From NCBI RefSeq assembly GCF_041381155.1, contig NC_091135.1, forward strand, positions 6,625,620 to 6,689,619: a DNA stretch of 64,000 bases. Reading direction: 5' to 3'. Below are positions 24,501-38,015 of this stretch, one piece after another. A program made the position numbers and the translations under genes. The stretch is from Argopecten irradians. Taxonomy: Eukaryota > Mollusca > Bivalvia > Pectinida > Pectinidae. How positions within the stretch are numbered: position 1 is the first letter of the stretch; each line of letters begins with the position of its first letter. The notes below the pieces were generated by a model. It did no database searches. It was given only the letters and a program-made list of their open reading frames with translations, and had not been told where the DNA came from.

Positions 24501-27500
24501 TATATACTTTTATAGCTTTTAGTCAAAATATGGCAAAAGCTATATCAGAAACCGTTATGAAGTTTAATTCTACTTACTTTATTTGTAGACACGGATACTC
24601 AGGTGACGGTGTGTAATGGTAAAACAAAAAGAGTCAAATGTCCTCTTCGAATGGAACTCCAAATCAATGACGTGTTTTATGGACGGACCGATACAAAAAC
24701 ATGTGGTCCAACTCCACCAATCAAGAAGCCGTGCTCTATTCGAACCGCTCTGAAAGTTATTCGGGACAAATGTGCCGGGAAACAGTCCTGCTCTGTTACA
24801 GCTGACAAATCTCTTTACAGTGACCCTTGTCCAGGGATTAATAAATATTTACGGGTGGATTATACGTGTAAACCAGGTAGGTCTAAATGAATGAAAGTTA
24901 TAAAACCAATGTATGCGTAGAAAGTTATAAAACCAATGTATGCGTAGAAAAGTACGAAGGGTATATATATTATATAGGATGTGATGGAAACAATGGTAGC
25001 GTCTGCTATCAGCAGGGTTTTATTTTATTTTAAATTTTGTATTGTAAATCTGGTGTGATTCAGACATCAGGCACGTCATGTTTTATTTGTTCTGTATCAA
25101 ATGTCGAAAGCCTTATTTTACTGATGATATTGACAGGTTGCAATCTAAAGAGCAAGGATGGCAAGACGTTCTACAACGAGGCAAATGTTGCTGAGATACA
25201 AAAATGTGGCCATGGTACAAGATTTGATGCCAAGCTATGCACATGTATTAGATCTGGCAGCGTGGCACCATGTAAGTAACGTTTATCTGACACAATTAAG
25301 ATTTTGGTTTATTTTCATGATACAGACAATAATACAGCAGACAAAATATCTTTTCGTCATTATTGGAATAGTGCGTAGCTCTAAATTCCCCTACTCTGAT
25401 TATTATTGGTATGGTTAAACTGTACAGTAGGTATAAAATATTTATGATTTCAAAATATTATTTGCATGTCTACCATTAAGTTCGTATATGTTATTTTACG
25501 TTCTTCATCATTTCAGTATGTCAGCTTGAAGTCCATATTACCTTTAATGACATTGAGAGTAAAATTGTGAAAAACGAAGCCGAAGCACCGGTGTGGATAT
25601 ACACAAAATCTATCGAGAAGATTAAAGGATACGGTCAGTTCCGAGGGAATAGCTCAGTTACGATTCCATTTTACAGCGGAAATGATAATCTCTCTCGGAA
25701 ATTCGGAATTCAAATAAGAATCTACGTAATGGCACAAGGACCTCCTAAACAAATTCTACTCACAAACTGCGACAGAGATACCTCAAGATATCCGGATGCA
25801 TCATCACTCGAAATTTATATCAATAGAACATCTTCCGGTTCTAAAATCAATATTAGAATTGTCAACAATGATAATACAGTGACGACATTGGCACTTCCTA
25901 TAAAAGTAAGTTGACTACCCTTTCTTGATTGATATGTCAATCGAATCTTATGAACGTGTTTAGGTTATAAGACACGCGTTCTTGTTGAGATCATTGAAAA
26001 AAGTTCTGAAGATATTCATCAATTAGAAAGCGTACAATTCGAAAACAAATCTTTTGAGAATCCTTGTCTGGTGACATGTTTCCTTATCTAAGCAAGGCCT
26101 TTTTTTCGTGTATGCAAAACCTTTGCATTGGACTACATATATGCATTACTTTTTTTGTTTGCATGCTTTTTTCATGTACCAGATATCATACACACGTATA
26201 TAAGAGAGATTAGCAACGCCGCCATTTTTATGATCAGCCGTTGAACCTCTGCATGTGCTTAGGTTTTTTTTTAGATTTACTCTTAAAAATTTAAAAACAG
26301 GAGAATATCTTTGATATGTTTCAAAACGTTCACTAATTTTCAGATGGTTTGAATAAGATTTTGAAAGAAAACAATAATATTTTAACTTCTATACTAATAA
26401 AACAAAATGCACTTCCGGTTTTGAACGTCTGATTTTCGAAAAACCAAGAGAAAAACATTATCTAATGTTTAAACTTTGAATTGGTGTAAAATATCATATT
26501 TTAAAGAATACACTTAAAAGTAGTTAACCAAGGGAAAATAATATAAACCGGAGGTCACTCTGCCATCAACAAAGATAAAGAAGGAGTTTTATATGCTATG
26601 TTCAACTATTATTTAGTATGTCTGCATTATGTTTTCAAAGCATCATCCATTAGGATAACATGACAGCAGGTAATTTATCTGAAGATCAAATCATACTTGA
26701 GCGATGTAACGAAAAATATCCATCAAATTGCGGCAATGTATACATGACATGTGGTATAATTAAGTTTCACATGTATGAACTCTTTCAGATCCAAGAATGG
26801 ACTAACGTCCTTTTCCGCTTTGACGGGTCATATCTACATGGGACGTTGCAGCATATCAACAAAGGAAACGGCAAAGTTCAGGAAGACAAGGGCAAGGTCG
26901 CCTTCTCAGGTATATAGTAACATAAAAACCAGGAAATATCAGTACGGAATGATTACGATCACAAAAGATTTATTATTGTTACCGTTCATCAATAATATGC
27001 AGTTTAATAGATGTTTAGAAATTATTAAAGGAATAAACTGTAAAAAGATTTATTAAAGGACAAGTAAACCTGTACCATATACCCGTATTTTTGCATTACA
27101 CACAGAAATAAAATCATATATTAATTAATAAAACAAATATAGCACCATGTGATATTTGCTAATCACCTATCGAATCAAAATAAGGCGGCTACTCTACAAA
27201 TAACTTACGGAATTCTCGATTGAATGCTACTAAATAAATGAAATCTCACGTTTGTTTCTTTAATATTTCTATCTAATTCACAGGAAACATGATGACCAGC
27301 GTTGGACCCTTAAGGATAGGATCTTGTACAGATTTTGTGGATGGACTATACGCCTTTATAGACGAAGTAGGTTTGGTTGTATTCTTTCAAACCTTTTATT
27401 CGAACTATTATAACTTGAAAAGTAAATAGTTTAATCTTATCTTTATATGTCATGAAAATGTACTATTAAATGCTATTTACATTATTGTGTCCAATACGGG

Positions 27501-28026
27501 ACCTTTCATAAATATAAACACTTGCACTAGTTGCTTTAAAAAACTTTGAGATGAACATGCTTGACGTTTGAATTTAAGTGACAAATATGGTATGCTCTAA
27601 TGAAAAGACGTTGATAAAATTTGCTGCCGCAGAATAGGTACATTCCTGTTACACATTTGGAGTGTTTACCGTGTAACTAACTGTTGTTAGTGTGTATACC
27701 AACCATTTATCATACAATTGATATAGAATTTATCAAACAATTGACATAGAATTTATCATACAATTGACATAGAATTTATCAAACAATTGACATGGAATTT
27801 ATCATACAATTAACATGGAATTTTGGAAAGAAGATACAGCGTCGAATATTGAGAAATACAATAATTAATATAGTTGTAATTTAAAATAAAAGGAAACTAC
27901 GCATACATGTAGTTGAAATTCAAAACTGATATACATGGAATTGAGAAATAATTATGCTATATTATTTTTTTTTCAGATACAAATATCATTCTGCAAGGTC
28001 GCCTTACCAATGAGAGGTGCCGGTAA
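21583..28026 (+). CDS. secreted chitin-binding / SUEL-lectin / laminin-G-like protein (10 exons)
   Basis: Proposed exons: 21583-21670, 22022-22085, 23233-23396, 23683-23901, 24589-24876, 25137-25271, 25517-25905, 26789-26909, 27284-27370, 27977-28026. All introns are GT-AG and every phase closes, giving 534 residues. A signal peptide (~1-22) precedes two peritrophin-A-like chitin-binding modules (~55-105 and ~106-178). A galactose/rhamnose-binding SUEL domain follows (~182-273: FYGRTDTKTC, KCAGKQSC, SDPCPGINKYL). A Cys-rich linker (~275-320: CGHGTRFDAKLCTC) leads to a concanavalin/laminin-G-like domain (~321-520, EWTNVLFRFDGS). Chitin-binding modules plus laminin-G recall molluscan Pif/BMSP shell-matrix proteins, but the lectin domain replaces the usual VWA. 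The ATG follows an acceptor, so a 5' non-coding exon lies upstream. Least certain: exon 3 start (23230 is an alternative) and the last exon. Confidence 0.85.
22872..22991. repeat. intronic tandem duplication, 60 bp x 2
   Basis: Two adjacent 60-bp copies (TCACAACTGGACGCTTCC...) differing at about two positions, in intron 2 of the lectin gene, ~240 bp before exon 3. Confidence 0.8.
24893..24946. repeat. intronic tandem duplication, 27 bp x 2
   Basis: Two identical 27-bp copies (GAAAGTTATAAAACCAATG...) start 16 bases after the donor of exon 5, the lectin exon. Confidence 0.8.
27705..27820. repeat. intronic minisatellite, 23 bp x 5
   Basis: About five copies of a 23-bp unit (AATTTATCA(A/T)ACAATTGACAT..) alternating between TCAAAC and TCATAC variants, in intron 9 of the lectin gene. 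The alternation suggests growth as a 46-bp dimer. Confidence 0.8.
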
Positions 28027-28370
28027 TCCATAATCGATGCATAAATTTTCTACATGTTATATTCACATCCATTGCTAGTAATGTGACAAACACAATAAGA
28101 GTTACTGTACTAAAAATTGTTTAAGGTATAGAATTAGCTTTATCACATAACAGCCATGTCATACGACCATGTCATAAATATCGTAAGACACATGTGTTAT
28201 AACACGATTGTGAGGTCACATATGGATTTGACGTCTTGCTATCTGTATTACGTCACATGATTGTTTCAGTAGACGGAAACGTCACATCCGAGCCGGATTT
28301 CTACTTAAATAGAGAAGAAATTTAGAGTTTTGCATATATTTATATTAATAAAAGTTATGTGATAAATAGA

Positions 28371-28513
28371 ATCTTACACTCGTGACTATGTGATGTGAAA
28401 TTTAACAAACTCGTTAAATAATTTGATATGCCACTCACCTAAAGACTAATGACATATCAAATTATTGAACTCGTTTGGTAAATTCCATATCACATAGCCA
28501 CTGATGTAAGATC
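28371..28513. mobile_element. foldback element b, 143 bp
   Basis: Inverted repeat with arms of ~60 bp: ATCTTACACTCGTGACTATG at the left and CATAGCCACTGATGTAAGAT at the right, with AATAATTTGATATG paired further in. Flanking clusters of ACGTCA-type sites lie at ~28208-28290 and 28658-28719. It starts 345 bp beyond the lectin-gene stop. Confidence 0.8.
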
Positions 28514-28657
28514 TTCTTTTTAGTGACCAACGTTTAAAACATGTCGATATAATAGAGGCTTATATGAGTTCTGAATAACGAATGCTATTGGCCGATCATG
28601 CTACACCAAATCCCAAAACGACGTGGATACAGTACAATTTGCCGTCAATTAGTCACG

Positions 28658-28719
28658 ACATCCGGTGATTATAACGTCACAAAATCACGTCAAATAATGA
28701 CGTCACAATCACCGGATGA
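28658..28719. repeat. TGACGTCA module b
   Basis: Itself an imperfect inverted repeat: CATCCGGTGATT at one side and AATCACCGGATG at the other, enclosing AACGTCAC, TCACGTCA and TGACGTCA (28698-28705). It lies 145 bp right of foldback b. Confidence 0.6.
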
Positions 28720-31199
28720 TGGGACTGATCGACGTTGTTTTGAATATATCTTCATTTATTATATGGCTCACACAGACGCAATCGATTTCTATTTTCATCA
28801 TGTTAAATGTAATTGATAAGTGTGATGATGAAACGATACTTTAAGAATGTTTACAGTACAAAACGGCGGTGTGTTCTATAATGTAATATTTTTACATTAA
28901 TACATTTTGCCATTGTAATATATCACCATTATTTTGATATTTCAGTTACGCAAATAATAATACATTACCACATTTACCCGAAACAAGTGTATTGCATGAT
29001 TTTCATTATTATTACCTGTCAAACTTTAAAATAGGTTCGAAATGTATTAGCCCACCAAACGCAGTCAGAGCTTGCAAATTAAAAGTAATAATCGACATTT
29101 CGATGTTTGATGTGGACAAAGAAATTGCATATAATACATTTTGGTTTCCCAGTGTTGTTAATCATTTATGCTGATTAATATTAAACTATATTTGATACTT
29201 AAACTAGAGTTCGTGTTTGGTTTATACATTATTATGACAATTGACATTGAACGTACATATCATTCGTAAGTGACATTTTAGTTTAGAATGTAATATATGT
29301 TAACACAAATAAGTAACATAATTATATGAGATATGTACAGAATCATATTTCACGTTGAATATTTAGTAAAATAGTAAATTTGATGTTTTCAGTCATTCTT
29401 AAAGTGAACAGTCGGGCAAGGATGGCTAAAGTCGGTAAAAATGGTGTGAATGTATCCAGTATAATTTCTTATGAAATGGAAAAATAAAATCTCTCGTCAA
29501 AATCTGTCTGCGTACGAAGAAATTAATTTAAAGTATGGAAATTCTAAAACGTCCCCCCGGCTCAGTATGTCCGTAGTTACATTTCCACGCAGCCTCGCTT
29601 TCAATGCTTTCAACTTTTCTTTACTTTAATGGTCAGAACTGGGAAACTAAGCAGAACTTGACCGTCGTATTAATATGTGAGAACTTTTGGAAGGCCAATG
29701 AACGCATTTAGACAGGTTTTCTTTGCCCGACTATTCACTTTAATTCGAGTGACATTAGATAACCTTAGCGTGAGATAACCATAAACCCTTAAGAAGATGC
29801 TGTGAATTTTCTTCTACTAGATGTAAAAACAAATGAAACATAATTAATACAATGATTTTTTTTAAGTAGTGTACATTTGTTAAAATGCAATACATTCAGG
29901 GATTTTTACTTCCATTTCTTTCAAGATGATGATTCATATTATTTCCAGAGAGTTGGGTGCTAAATAGACAATATATCTATACGTGAATTTCACGTAAACC
30001 GGGACGAAAATTTCGCATGAATATTTTCACACGTGAAATTAACGTGAAAGGAAAGAAACAAATTACAAATAACAAAAACGCAAAACTTACCTTTTTACAA
30101 CGTGACCCTTTCCAAATTGAAACACCTTTTGAAGATCATTGTAAACAATTCTTCAAAGTGTTTAAATCAGGGTTTGTTTTCAAATATTTATTATAAGTAT
30201 GACTGGTGGCTCAGCCTTTGTGTCAGTAGGTCCGAGTATCAAAAATTGATAATCTAAGTTACAACATATCATACATAATAATGACAAATATTCGAATTGA
30301 TTTAAGAAACGTGAAGCATTTATCGGTGATTTTAAAAGTAGCCTATGTATCAAAAGGTAAGCAAGCGACAGTCCGTATTGTATCTGGGACCGAGGTTGGT
30401 ATAAGAAAACATGTCAAATGAAGTATAAATGGCGACTATAAATGATCCATAGTTAATGAAATAGGCTAATAGCTACATATGCCAATTCTATCGATTCTAA
30501 AGAAGTATCAACATACATCAATCAAAAGCACAAAGTAAAACAATGTCAAGTGCTTGTCCTTCAACATAACAAGCACATGATATCAACTCTGATTTTGGTC
30601 AGAAAGACTTTGAAACACCCTGATAACGAATGCACGTCTATCAAATTTAAAAAGGAAAACGTTTTTTTTTTCATTTCTGATTATGCAAAGTATTTAATTT
30701 CAATTTCACATGCCTAGGTGATGTATTGATTTTTGGTTTTAGTTTACCTTTCCTATAATTCAGGTGAACAAATGAATGCCACGGGTAAAAACCCCTAGCT
30801 ATGCCTTGATACCAATTGTGATGTGGCCTTTTGAATAAGACAGTTTGGAAATGGCGGCTAGCTATAGCTTGACAAGTAAACAATCGTAGAATACAATTAT
30901 ATCTTTCTAATACCCGACAATTTATAATTCTCAATCGTAAAACAGGAAGTCTTTTTTCATAACATTGATATTTTTACTTTTGTGTTGTTCATTTTTCTTT
31001 CTCGTAGTTGTTTAGTTTTGTGTGAACTCAATCAATAAAAAATCAATTTTTATCTTATATTTTTTTACTTATGAAACCATCATTACCTGTGAGGGACATG
31101 ATATTTTGACAGACTTGATGATCTAGCTAGGTAGACTTGTCCTATACATTATAATCACACAATGGCCAGGTGATCCAATCATATAGTGAATCTATTTGT
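28720..31199. other. intergenic, nothing firm
   Basis: AT-rich with no supported gene. 30700-31050 appears to be a diverged copy of part of the segment duplicated at 32.7 and 34.3 kb. 29380-29760 contains a more GC-rich stretch of unknown nature. Confidence 0.35.
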
Positions 31200-31615
31200 A
31201 AAATATTGTGCTCATCGCTATAAGGATGTTTTTTTTTAAATAAAATAATACTTAATATCCTGATATTTTACACCATGACCTAACAAGTTTGTATTAATTA
31301 AAGAAATGTGTTATAATGACCCGAATAACGATAGTGTAAGCTATACGTTGACCTCGCATATTAATAAATATCTGTAATATATGTCAAGATGGGACACTGT
31401 CCATGTACCTTCTAGTCGAATTGTCTGAGAGCTGATAATAAGAGGACTTGGTAATAAGATAAACAGGTTCCCTGGAAATGTTATTTTTAGAGAAAACATT
31501 CACTGTGTTAATAAGAACATGACGTTCATGTGACAGTAACGTGATGGATAAAATGGAGGACTTTGTTTATGAGGGACCTAACATCATAGAAAAAAGCAAC
31601 TTTGTATTTAATCAA

Positions 31616-31969
31616 TTAAAGATGCTCCATCGCCGACAGAGCATAAACGATACTCATAATTCAAAGAATAAATCGTGTATGCATATGCCTAATTAACACA
31701 AAAATGATATAAAATAATTTATTTTGTTTTTTGTTGTATGCGCAATCAGTGCTCATTCCATATAGGACATAGTGCCACGGTTTTTTTTCGGGACGCAATA
31801 AATTATATTTAATATTTTTATCATTAAAGTAAAATTAGAAGCTCAAGCTATTTAATTGGGGTAATGGTGTAAAGTAAATGACTTTTAAAACTGACGAAAA
31901 ATACTAAATCGTCTGCTTCTGCCTTTGATAGAGACAAAATACCATTTGTAAGTGGTGGAGCATCTTTAA
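31616..31969 (+). mobile_element. TTAA-type MITE family 1, copy C
   Basis: 354 bp, ends TTAAAGATGCTCCATCGC and GTGGAGCATCTTTAA, in the same orientation as copies A, B and D. Confidence 0.85.
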
Positions 31970-32175
31970 TCAAAATATATCAAAATATTGTAATACTATA
32001 ATGACCCGAATGATGACATTCTATGCTATCTGTTGCCTTCGCTTAGAATGTTTTTTTTCATAAGACCTAAATGACGTTGTAAAGAACGTTTAATCTCAAC
32101 CGCCTGTACGCCGTCAGTTACCCTGTTGTGTTAGTGTTGACTTGTATGTGTACGACCTTATACACATGTTTAATC

Positions 32176-32489
32176 ATCCTCGATACTCCAGGGGTTCCGA
32201 TCACTTACGATTTCTTCACCCCTGGACTATCTCATAGTAAAACTGAAGGCAGCTCAGGTGAACAAATCTGAGCCAATCACAGGCCTGCAACTTGTTTCTT
32301 TGCAGACTACAGAGAGAGCGATGCCCAACTTCAAAGACACAGTCAACCATAATGTACCTTTATACAGCTCTTTTTGTGTACATCAAAGGATTAAATTATC
32401 TGTTTTGTTCTGTTGCCTCCAGTTTTACTATGAGATAGTCCAGGGGTGTAGAGATCGTTAGTGATCGGAACCTCTGGAATATCGAGGAT
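32176..32489. mobile_element. inverted-repeat element with ~75-bp termini and an empty sister site
   Basis: 314 bp. The left end ATCCTCGATACTCCAGGGGT pairs with a right end that reads the same in complement (CTCTGGAATATCGAGGAT); arms of ~75 bp run to CTATGAGATAGTCCAGGGG. ATGTTTAATC occurs directly on both sides (~32166-32175 and 32491-32500) but only once at the paralogous position 33633-33642, so the flank looks like a ~10-bp target duplication. The interior is unrelated to any gene here. Confidence 0.8.
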
Positions 32490-34770
32490 GATGTTTAATC
32501 AGTGACCGTGATTCGTCAACATTTTTGCTTCACATCCTGGTGGAACCAATCAAATGTATGATATCATCGAGATAAACTATGATTGGTCAAGGTTTCCAAC
32601 ACAACACTTAGCGGAACTCACCTTGGTAAGAGTCTGATCCTTATTCAGAATTGATAATCCATGTATCGATACCTATTACTGTAGATCATTTATAATCAGC
32701 AAAACATCAACTTTGATAAGTAAAGGTGATTGTTTGCGTTGAATAAAAAGATACCTTTGTTATTTTTTAATAGAGCAGACGTGCGTCCTGAGCGTATACA
32801 CCCAGTGTGATGTGGCATTTTAAAATGGTCGCGTTGAATTTAATTTCTAAGACATATTGAGAACGTTGGCTTTAAAATTACCCATCATGGAATACAAAGA
32901 TAAACAACTAGTTACGTACAATTCATAATTACCAATCGCATAAATATCGACTTATTGCTTTCATTTAAAAAAACGGTGTTAACTTGATAAATATGATTTT
33001 AATTTCCACTTTTTGATTTCTGACTTAAAGAACTACATATTAACATGTGTGGAGATGAATAAGATGCCTTGAATATCACACAATGACCAGGTGATCTGAT
33101 CCTATTGTGGATCTGTTTGTATATCATTGTGTTAATCGCTATAAGTTTTTAAAATAAAATAATACTTAATACCATAATGTTTTACACCGCCAAATGACCG
33201 TATTTCATTAATTGACGTAGTGTTACAGTCATTACACGAAAAACTATATTGTAAGTTATCTTCTATTGCCGTCACTTATCAATTAATACCTGTGTGATAT
33301 ATGTCCATGTAACTTTTAATCGAATTGTCGGAGAGCTGATTATACATGTACGTGGACTTGGTAATAAGAAAAAAAAAGATTACCTGGAAATGTTTTTTAA
33401 GAGCACATTTACCGTTTTGATAAGAAAATATAATAATAAGAAAAAAACAGATTACCAGGAAATGTGTTGTTTTAAAGAGAACATTTACCGTTTTGATATG
33501 AAATAACGTTCATGTGACGGTCACGTGATCGATAATGGAGGATTTTTTTATGAGGAACCTAACACCAAAGTAAATAAAAAGACAACTGTGTGATTGTCTT
33601 AGTGTCGACTTGCATATGTTCGAAGTATACACATGTTTAATCAGTGACCGAGATTGGTCAAGATTTTCGCCTCAAATCCAGGTGGAACCAATCAAATGGT
33701 TGATTAATTACTTATGATACCATAGAGATAAACTTTGATTGGTTAAGGTGTCCACCACAACACTAAGCAGAATACCTCATTGAATTGAGAATTAATAATC
33801 AGAGTATTGATACCTATTACTGTAGATAATTTGTACTAATTTGTATACACGTGTAAAACAGCAACTTTGATTAATCAAGGTTTTCACCGGAATAAATGGC
33901 AGAACCCATCAAATGGAAGAGATCGTCTTGCTTTGATTTTTACCTGATTCCTTTTAAGACAAAAGTATTGTTAACACTTTTACAAGTGCCCCATGTGATG
34001 TATAATTTTATTATTAAAAGAACACAAACAATTAGTTTTGATATCGGGTATTTATTTTTGATCACATGCATGTTTATCTTGGAGAGTGAATTTATGAATA
34101 ATTATAAGAAACCAGCATCAAATGCAGCCTACGTACGTAGGGGTTAATAAACATGCGATTTTAACCTTGAACATAAGATGAGCCCAAAGATCAGCAGGTA
34201 TCAAAATTACAAAGTATACCAACGCCGTGTGTACGTCCTTGAACATGATACGAACATGATACTAACTGTTATTCAGGTCAAGTGAGACTTTGCAAAAACT
34301 TTGCAATTTCGCATGTCTTGTAAATGAAGTGATTGTTTGTCTTGAATAAAACAATTTTGCCTTTGCTATTTTTATTGAGTAACCGTACGTTCTGAGCGTA
34401 TATACATTGTGTGATGCTGCTTCTTAGATAAGTTGTATTTTTCTTCGACACATTGAGAACGTCAGCGATCTTTACAAGTAACCATCATGTAATACAAAGA
34501 TAAACAATTAGGAACGTACAATTTATAGTTATCAATCGTATAATTATCGATTTTTTTTACATTTGTTTCACAAAACTGTATAAGTTTGATAAACAAAATT
34601 TTGTAAAACAAGTTTGTATAAATGAATGTATTTTAATTACCTGAATAACGATATTGTTAGCTAACTGTTGCCTTCGCTTATCAATAAATATCTATGTAAT
34701 ATATGTCAAGATGGGGCACTGTGTCCATGTACCTTCTAGTCGAATGTTTGTCTGAGAGCTGATTGCATGT

Positions 34771-37700
34771 TTGAAAATTAGAGATATATAATCGAGCTTC
34801 TGTCAGATAAAGATTTATGTTAATTGAAATCGTAAGACTATTTGAACCGTTTGATTACATAATGAGCTTACTGCAAAGCATCATATACATGTTATTTTAC
34901 CCACGTTAATCCAAGATGCTCATGTAATATATTGCACAGGGAAAGTCGTTCTAAAATGAATTAGCTGTAATATTGGAACGATAAACCTGACCACAAACTT
35001 GCGGGTTTCGTGATCGAAAAAAAATCATCAAAATTTTACGATGCGACAGCTTGTGTTAATTTCAATTCAACTTGACTCTGCAAAATTGCTTTGAGATGGA
35101 AATCGTGAAATAGTAGTTGAAGGGACTTGTCTTTAATTATTTCAAAGGCACGTATTTGTAACTTCCACTTGTGATTAAAATACAATCGTAACAGTTTAAT
35201 TAATTTAGTAAATGGGAAATTAATTTAACTAACACAATTATGCTCTAAGAATCTTTTGAAAATAACGAATGTTCTAAAATCTAACATTGTCGACTATCAG
35301 TATTATGATAATCAATGTACTAATGACCTAAATAGCGACATTTTAAACTATCTGTCGCCTTCGCTTGAATGTTTATTTTCCCAAGACCTAAACGACATTG
35401 TAAAGAATATTATCTAGATCCTCAGTTATCTGTCATCTTCAGTTGATAAGGACATTCAAATTTTCAACCAATAGAGTATAAAAATCTATGTGATGATTAG
35501 GAACTTTAATTTGGCATTTACAACTGAAAGCTTTTCTAATTTTCGAAATTTGGATGATTAAGTTTGGCGATATTAAGTATAACAAGAGTTGACATGAGGC
35601 GGTAAAATCATCAGAGAGATGCAAATAGATCAAGCAACTGCGAATACTTTATTAATAAGATTCACCTTTCCTTACTTATATATATGAAAGTTTTAAAGGG
35701 AATAGCATTATTTTATGATATTTTAATCACATATTGTACCTGGTTTCCAGTAACTTGCCCATTTGATACTTTGACTTTGCTAATAATTAGCAATGTATTG
35801 TGAAATTTGGTTGTGCCAGGCAGGAGATCCGTTAAGACGTCGTCACCTGAGGAATCAATGGCAACATGGCAAGGTGATAGACACCGTTGGATTTTTATAA
35901 AACATTTACATTGTTTACGATAACATATTCCCCGAAATTATCCGAAAACCATATGGGATCGAATACTCCGGACACCGGCTATTTCGTGAAAGGCGATGTA
36001 CATGCGACTTATGCCACTACATTGTAAAATATACCCGAACACAAAAACAAAAAGTTGTTGTAATTGTCAAAACAAGTAATCGCAACTATAACTAAACTGG
36101 TATTAATTCCCTATGACATCTTCTGAAATTCGGCTTACATGTAAGTCAATGCTTGCAAATGGTAAAACCTTACATAAAATATCGTATGAAATGAACACTC
36201 GATTATAGTTATCCAATAATATGCGTGTTATCCAGTGATTGGGTTTATGTAATGTAACTAGATATTTGCATGGTAAATATCTTTGTGTGCCCTACATGAA
36301 TTCCGATTTGATGTAATGCTATATACATAGCACTATCATTGGCGACAGTATTTGGGAATAGCGCGGATACATGGTTCCTCTGCTTGAAAATTAGTTGCCC
36401 TGAAGTTCTTCAGAATGCAGATTCTTCTAATGTGATAAAATTATCGTAAATTTTGTTCATGTATTAAATTACGGCATTAGAGATATGGATCACTAGAAAA
36501 ACTAGGATGTCTTTGCATGAATATATTAAATACATTTACTGGTTTTCCAATAATATTTATATAATTTACATGTGCTCGACCAATTTGTACCATGATGTAC
36601 ACCACACAGAAAAATATAAAAGTGAAAGAGAAATATTGCGCAGGTATTGAAATATGAGTTTTCTCCAATATTTCAGTACATGCTTCCGTGACATTTCATC
36701 AATGTGAGAAATTTTAGGTGAAACGCAGTTTAATCAAATTATTAAAACACAATAAAGCACTTGTCGTTCGGTACGTATAAGAAAAATTCAATCTTATATT
36801 CCCTTTATAATTACAAATGCATATTTAAGTAATTGCTTATGTTGTTATTTTGTTGCAAAAGTCAAAGTCCTAAATGTGTGATACATCACCAAAACCCGAA
36901 ATGAGAAATGATAATTTACGGAATAAAACAATTGAAAGTGCATGTCATGTCAATTTGGACCGTTTTACCGCCACTTAGTAAAGCATTTTGCAAGGATATA
37001 CCATTTGGTCTGCTGCATATTGGATGCTATTCAGAATATCCGGTTTTTTCTGGGTTCATGGTAATTTCAGTGGTCAAACGTCAATGTTTAAAATGCTCTC
37101 ATTGCTGAAGCAGTTAATACCAGACTAGAGTAGAAATTATAATTTTGCAATGGTGGTCTGCAAAACAGGTATTTCAGAAAACGGTTAAACATTTGTACAA
37201 AGAAGATCACAGTGACGTAGTTGAATATTTGTTCTATTTTAGCTTTAAAAACGTAAATGAATTTGATGGAAGCTTTAAATCTGTAAGGAGTTGATAGGAT
37301 AGTTTGAGATGGATGTTTCGAACTGCATGTGGACCTTAACTTGACCTGGATAGATTAATACGAATACATATTAGTTTCACATCGGCTAGGTGACGGGCAT
37401 AAATTAGGTCACATTCAATTAATGGTATCCTCTGTCAACTGATCATCTTCTGGATTTTCAATATTTATAACAGATAACTGCCCAAAGTGATACCTTCATT
37501 TTACTGTGTCATGTGCTTACTAGATGTTATCGCCAGTTTCGTGTGTAGCTGCGCACGCAGCACGACTGATAGTATGGCGGTATATATATATAAACAAGCA
37601 TGCATATATTTAGTCAGTGATGAACCAAGTCTACCTGCTTCTCTTGCTTATGCAAGTTGCTTAAGTTTGATACATGTAGTATTTATACATCTCTTCATTT

Positions 37701-37879
37701 ATGATGAACAGTGGGGAATAATATACTTGTGCAAAGAGAACTGTTTATAGCCTAAGTGACTAACTTCATCTTCATCAAATGGTTAGTGAGTTCATCTTTG
37801 TTTTCTGTAGTGATCGGTAGCACCATCACAGAATTACACTGAATCAGTCACGAACATACTTCACACAAGGACATCATAG
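34771..37879. other. intergenic, nothing firm
   Basis: AT-rich. 35318-35430 shares wording (GACCTAAA, CTGTCGCCTTCGCTT) with 31990-32100, suggesting another fragment of the duplicated neighbourhood. No gene, tRNA or MITE ends found. Confidence 0.4.
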
Positions 37880-38015
37880 AGATTCACGGCAACTTGGTCT
37901 GCGCTGGATACATTTACACATTTGCCTTTACCAGTGACGTATCCCACAGATTCACGGCAACTTGGTCTGCGCTGGATACATTTACACATTTGCCTTTACC
38001 AGTGACTTTGTGAAT
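37880..38015. repeat. tandem duplication, 68-bp period
   Basis: AGATTCACGGCAACTTGG... occurs at 37880 and 37948, ~60 bp each, effectively identical. The linking phrase GTGACGTATCCCACA recurs at ~38032. It sits just upstream of the decayed gene at 38103. Confidence 0.85.

Larger units (their letters stand above)
31200..34770. repeat. tandem segmental duplication (2-3 diverged units of ~1.1 kb)
   Basis: 32499-33637 and 33638-34770 are diverged copies in the same order. Both start TTAATCAGTGACCG, then share GGTGGAACCAATCAAATG, GTGATTGTTTG, TACAAAGATAAACAA and a GTCGAAT...GAGAGCTGAT block. 31200-31615 matches the last third of the unit (GGACTTGGTAATAAGA, ACGTTCATGTGAC, TGGAGGA). The third unit is more eroded. 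No coding frame is conserved among copies, so this is non-genic. Two mobile insertions (31616 and 32176) interrupt the first part. Confidence 0.7.

Noticed and set aside
33896-34147. 83-residue frame in the duplicated segment
   Set aside because: Not conserved in the paralogous copy at 32.7 kb, so not under coding constraint.
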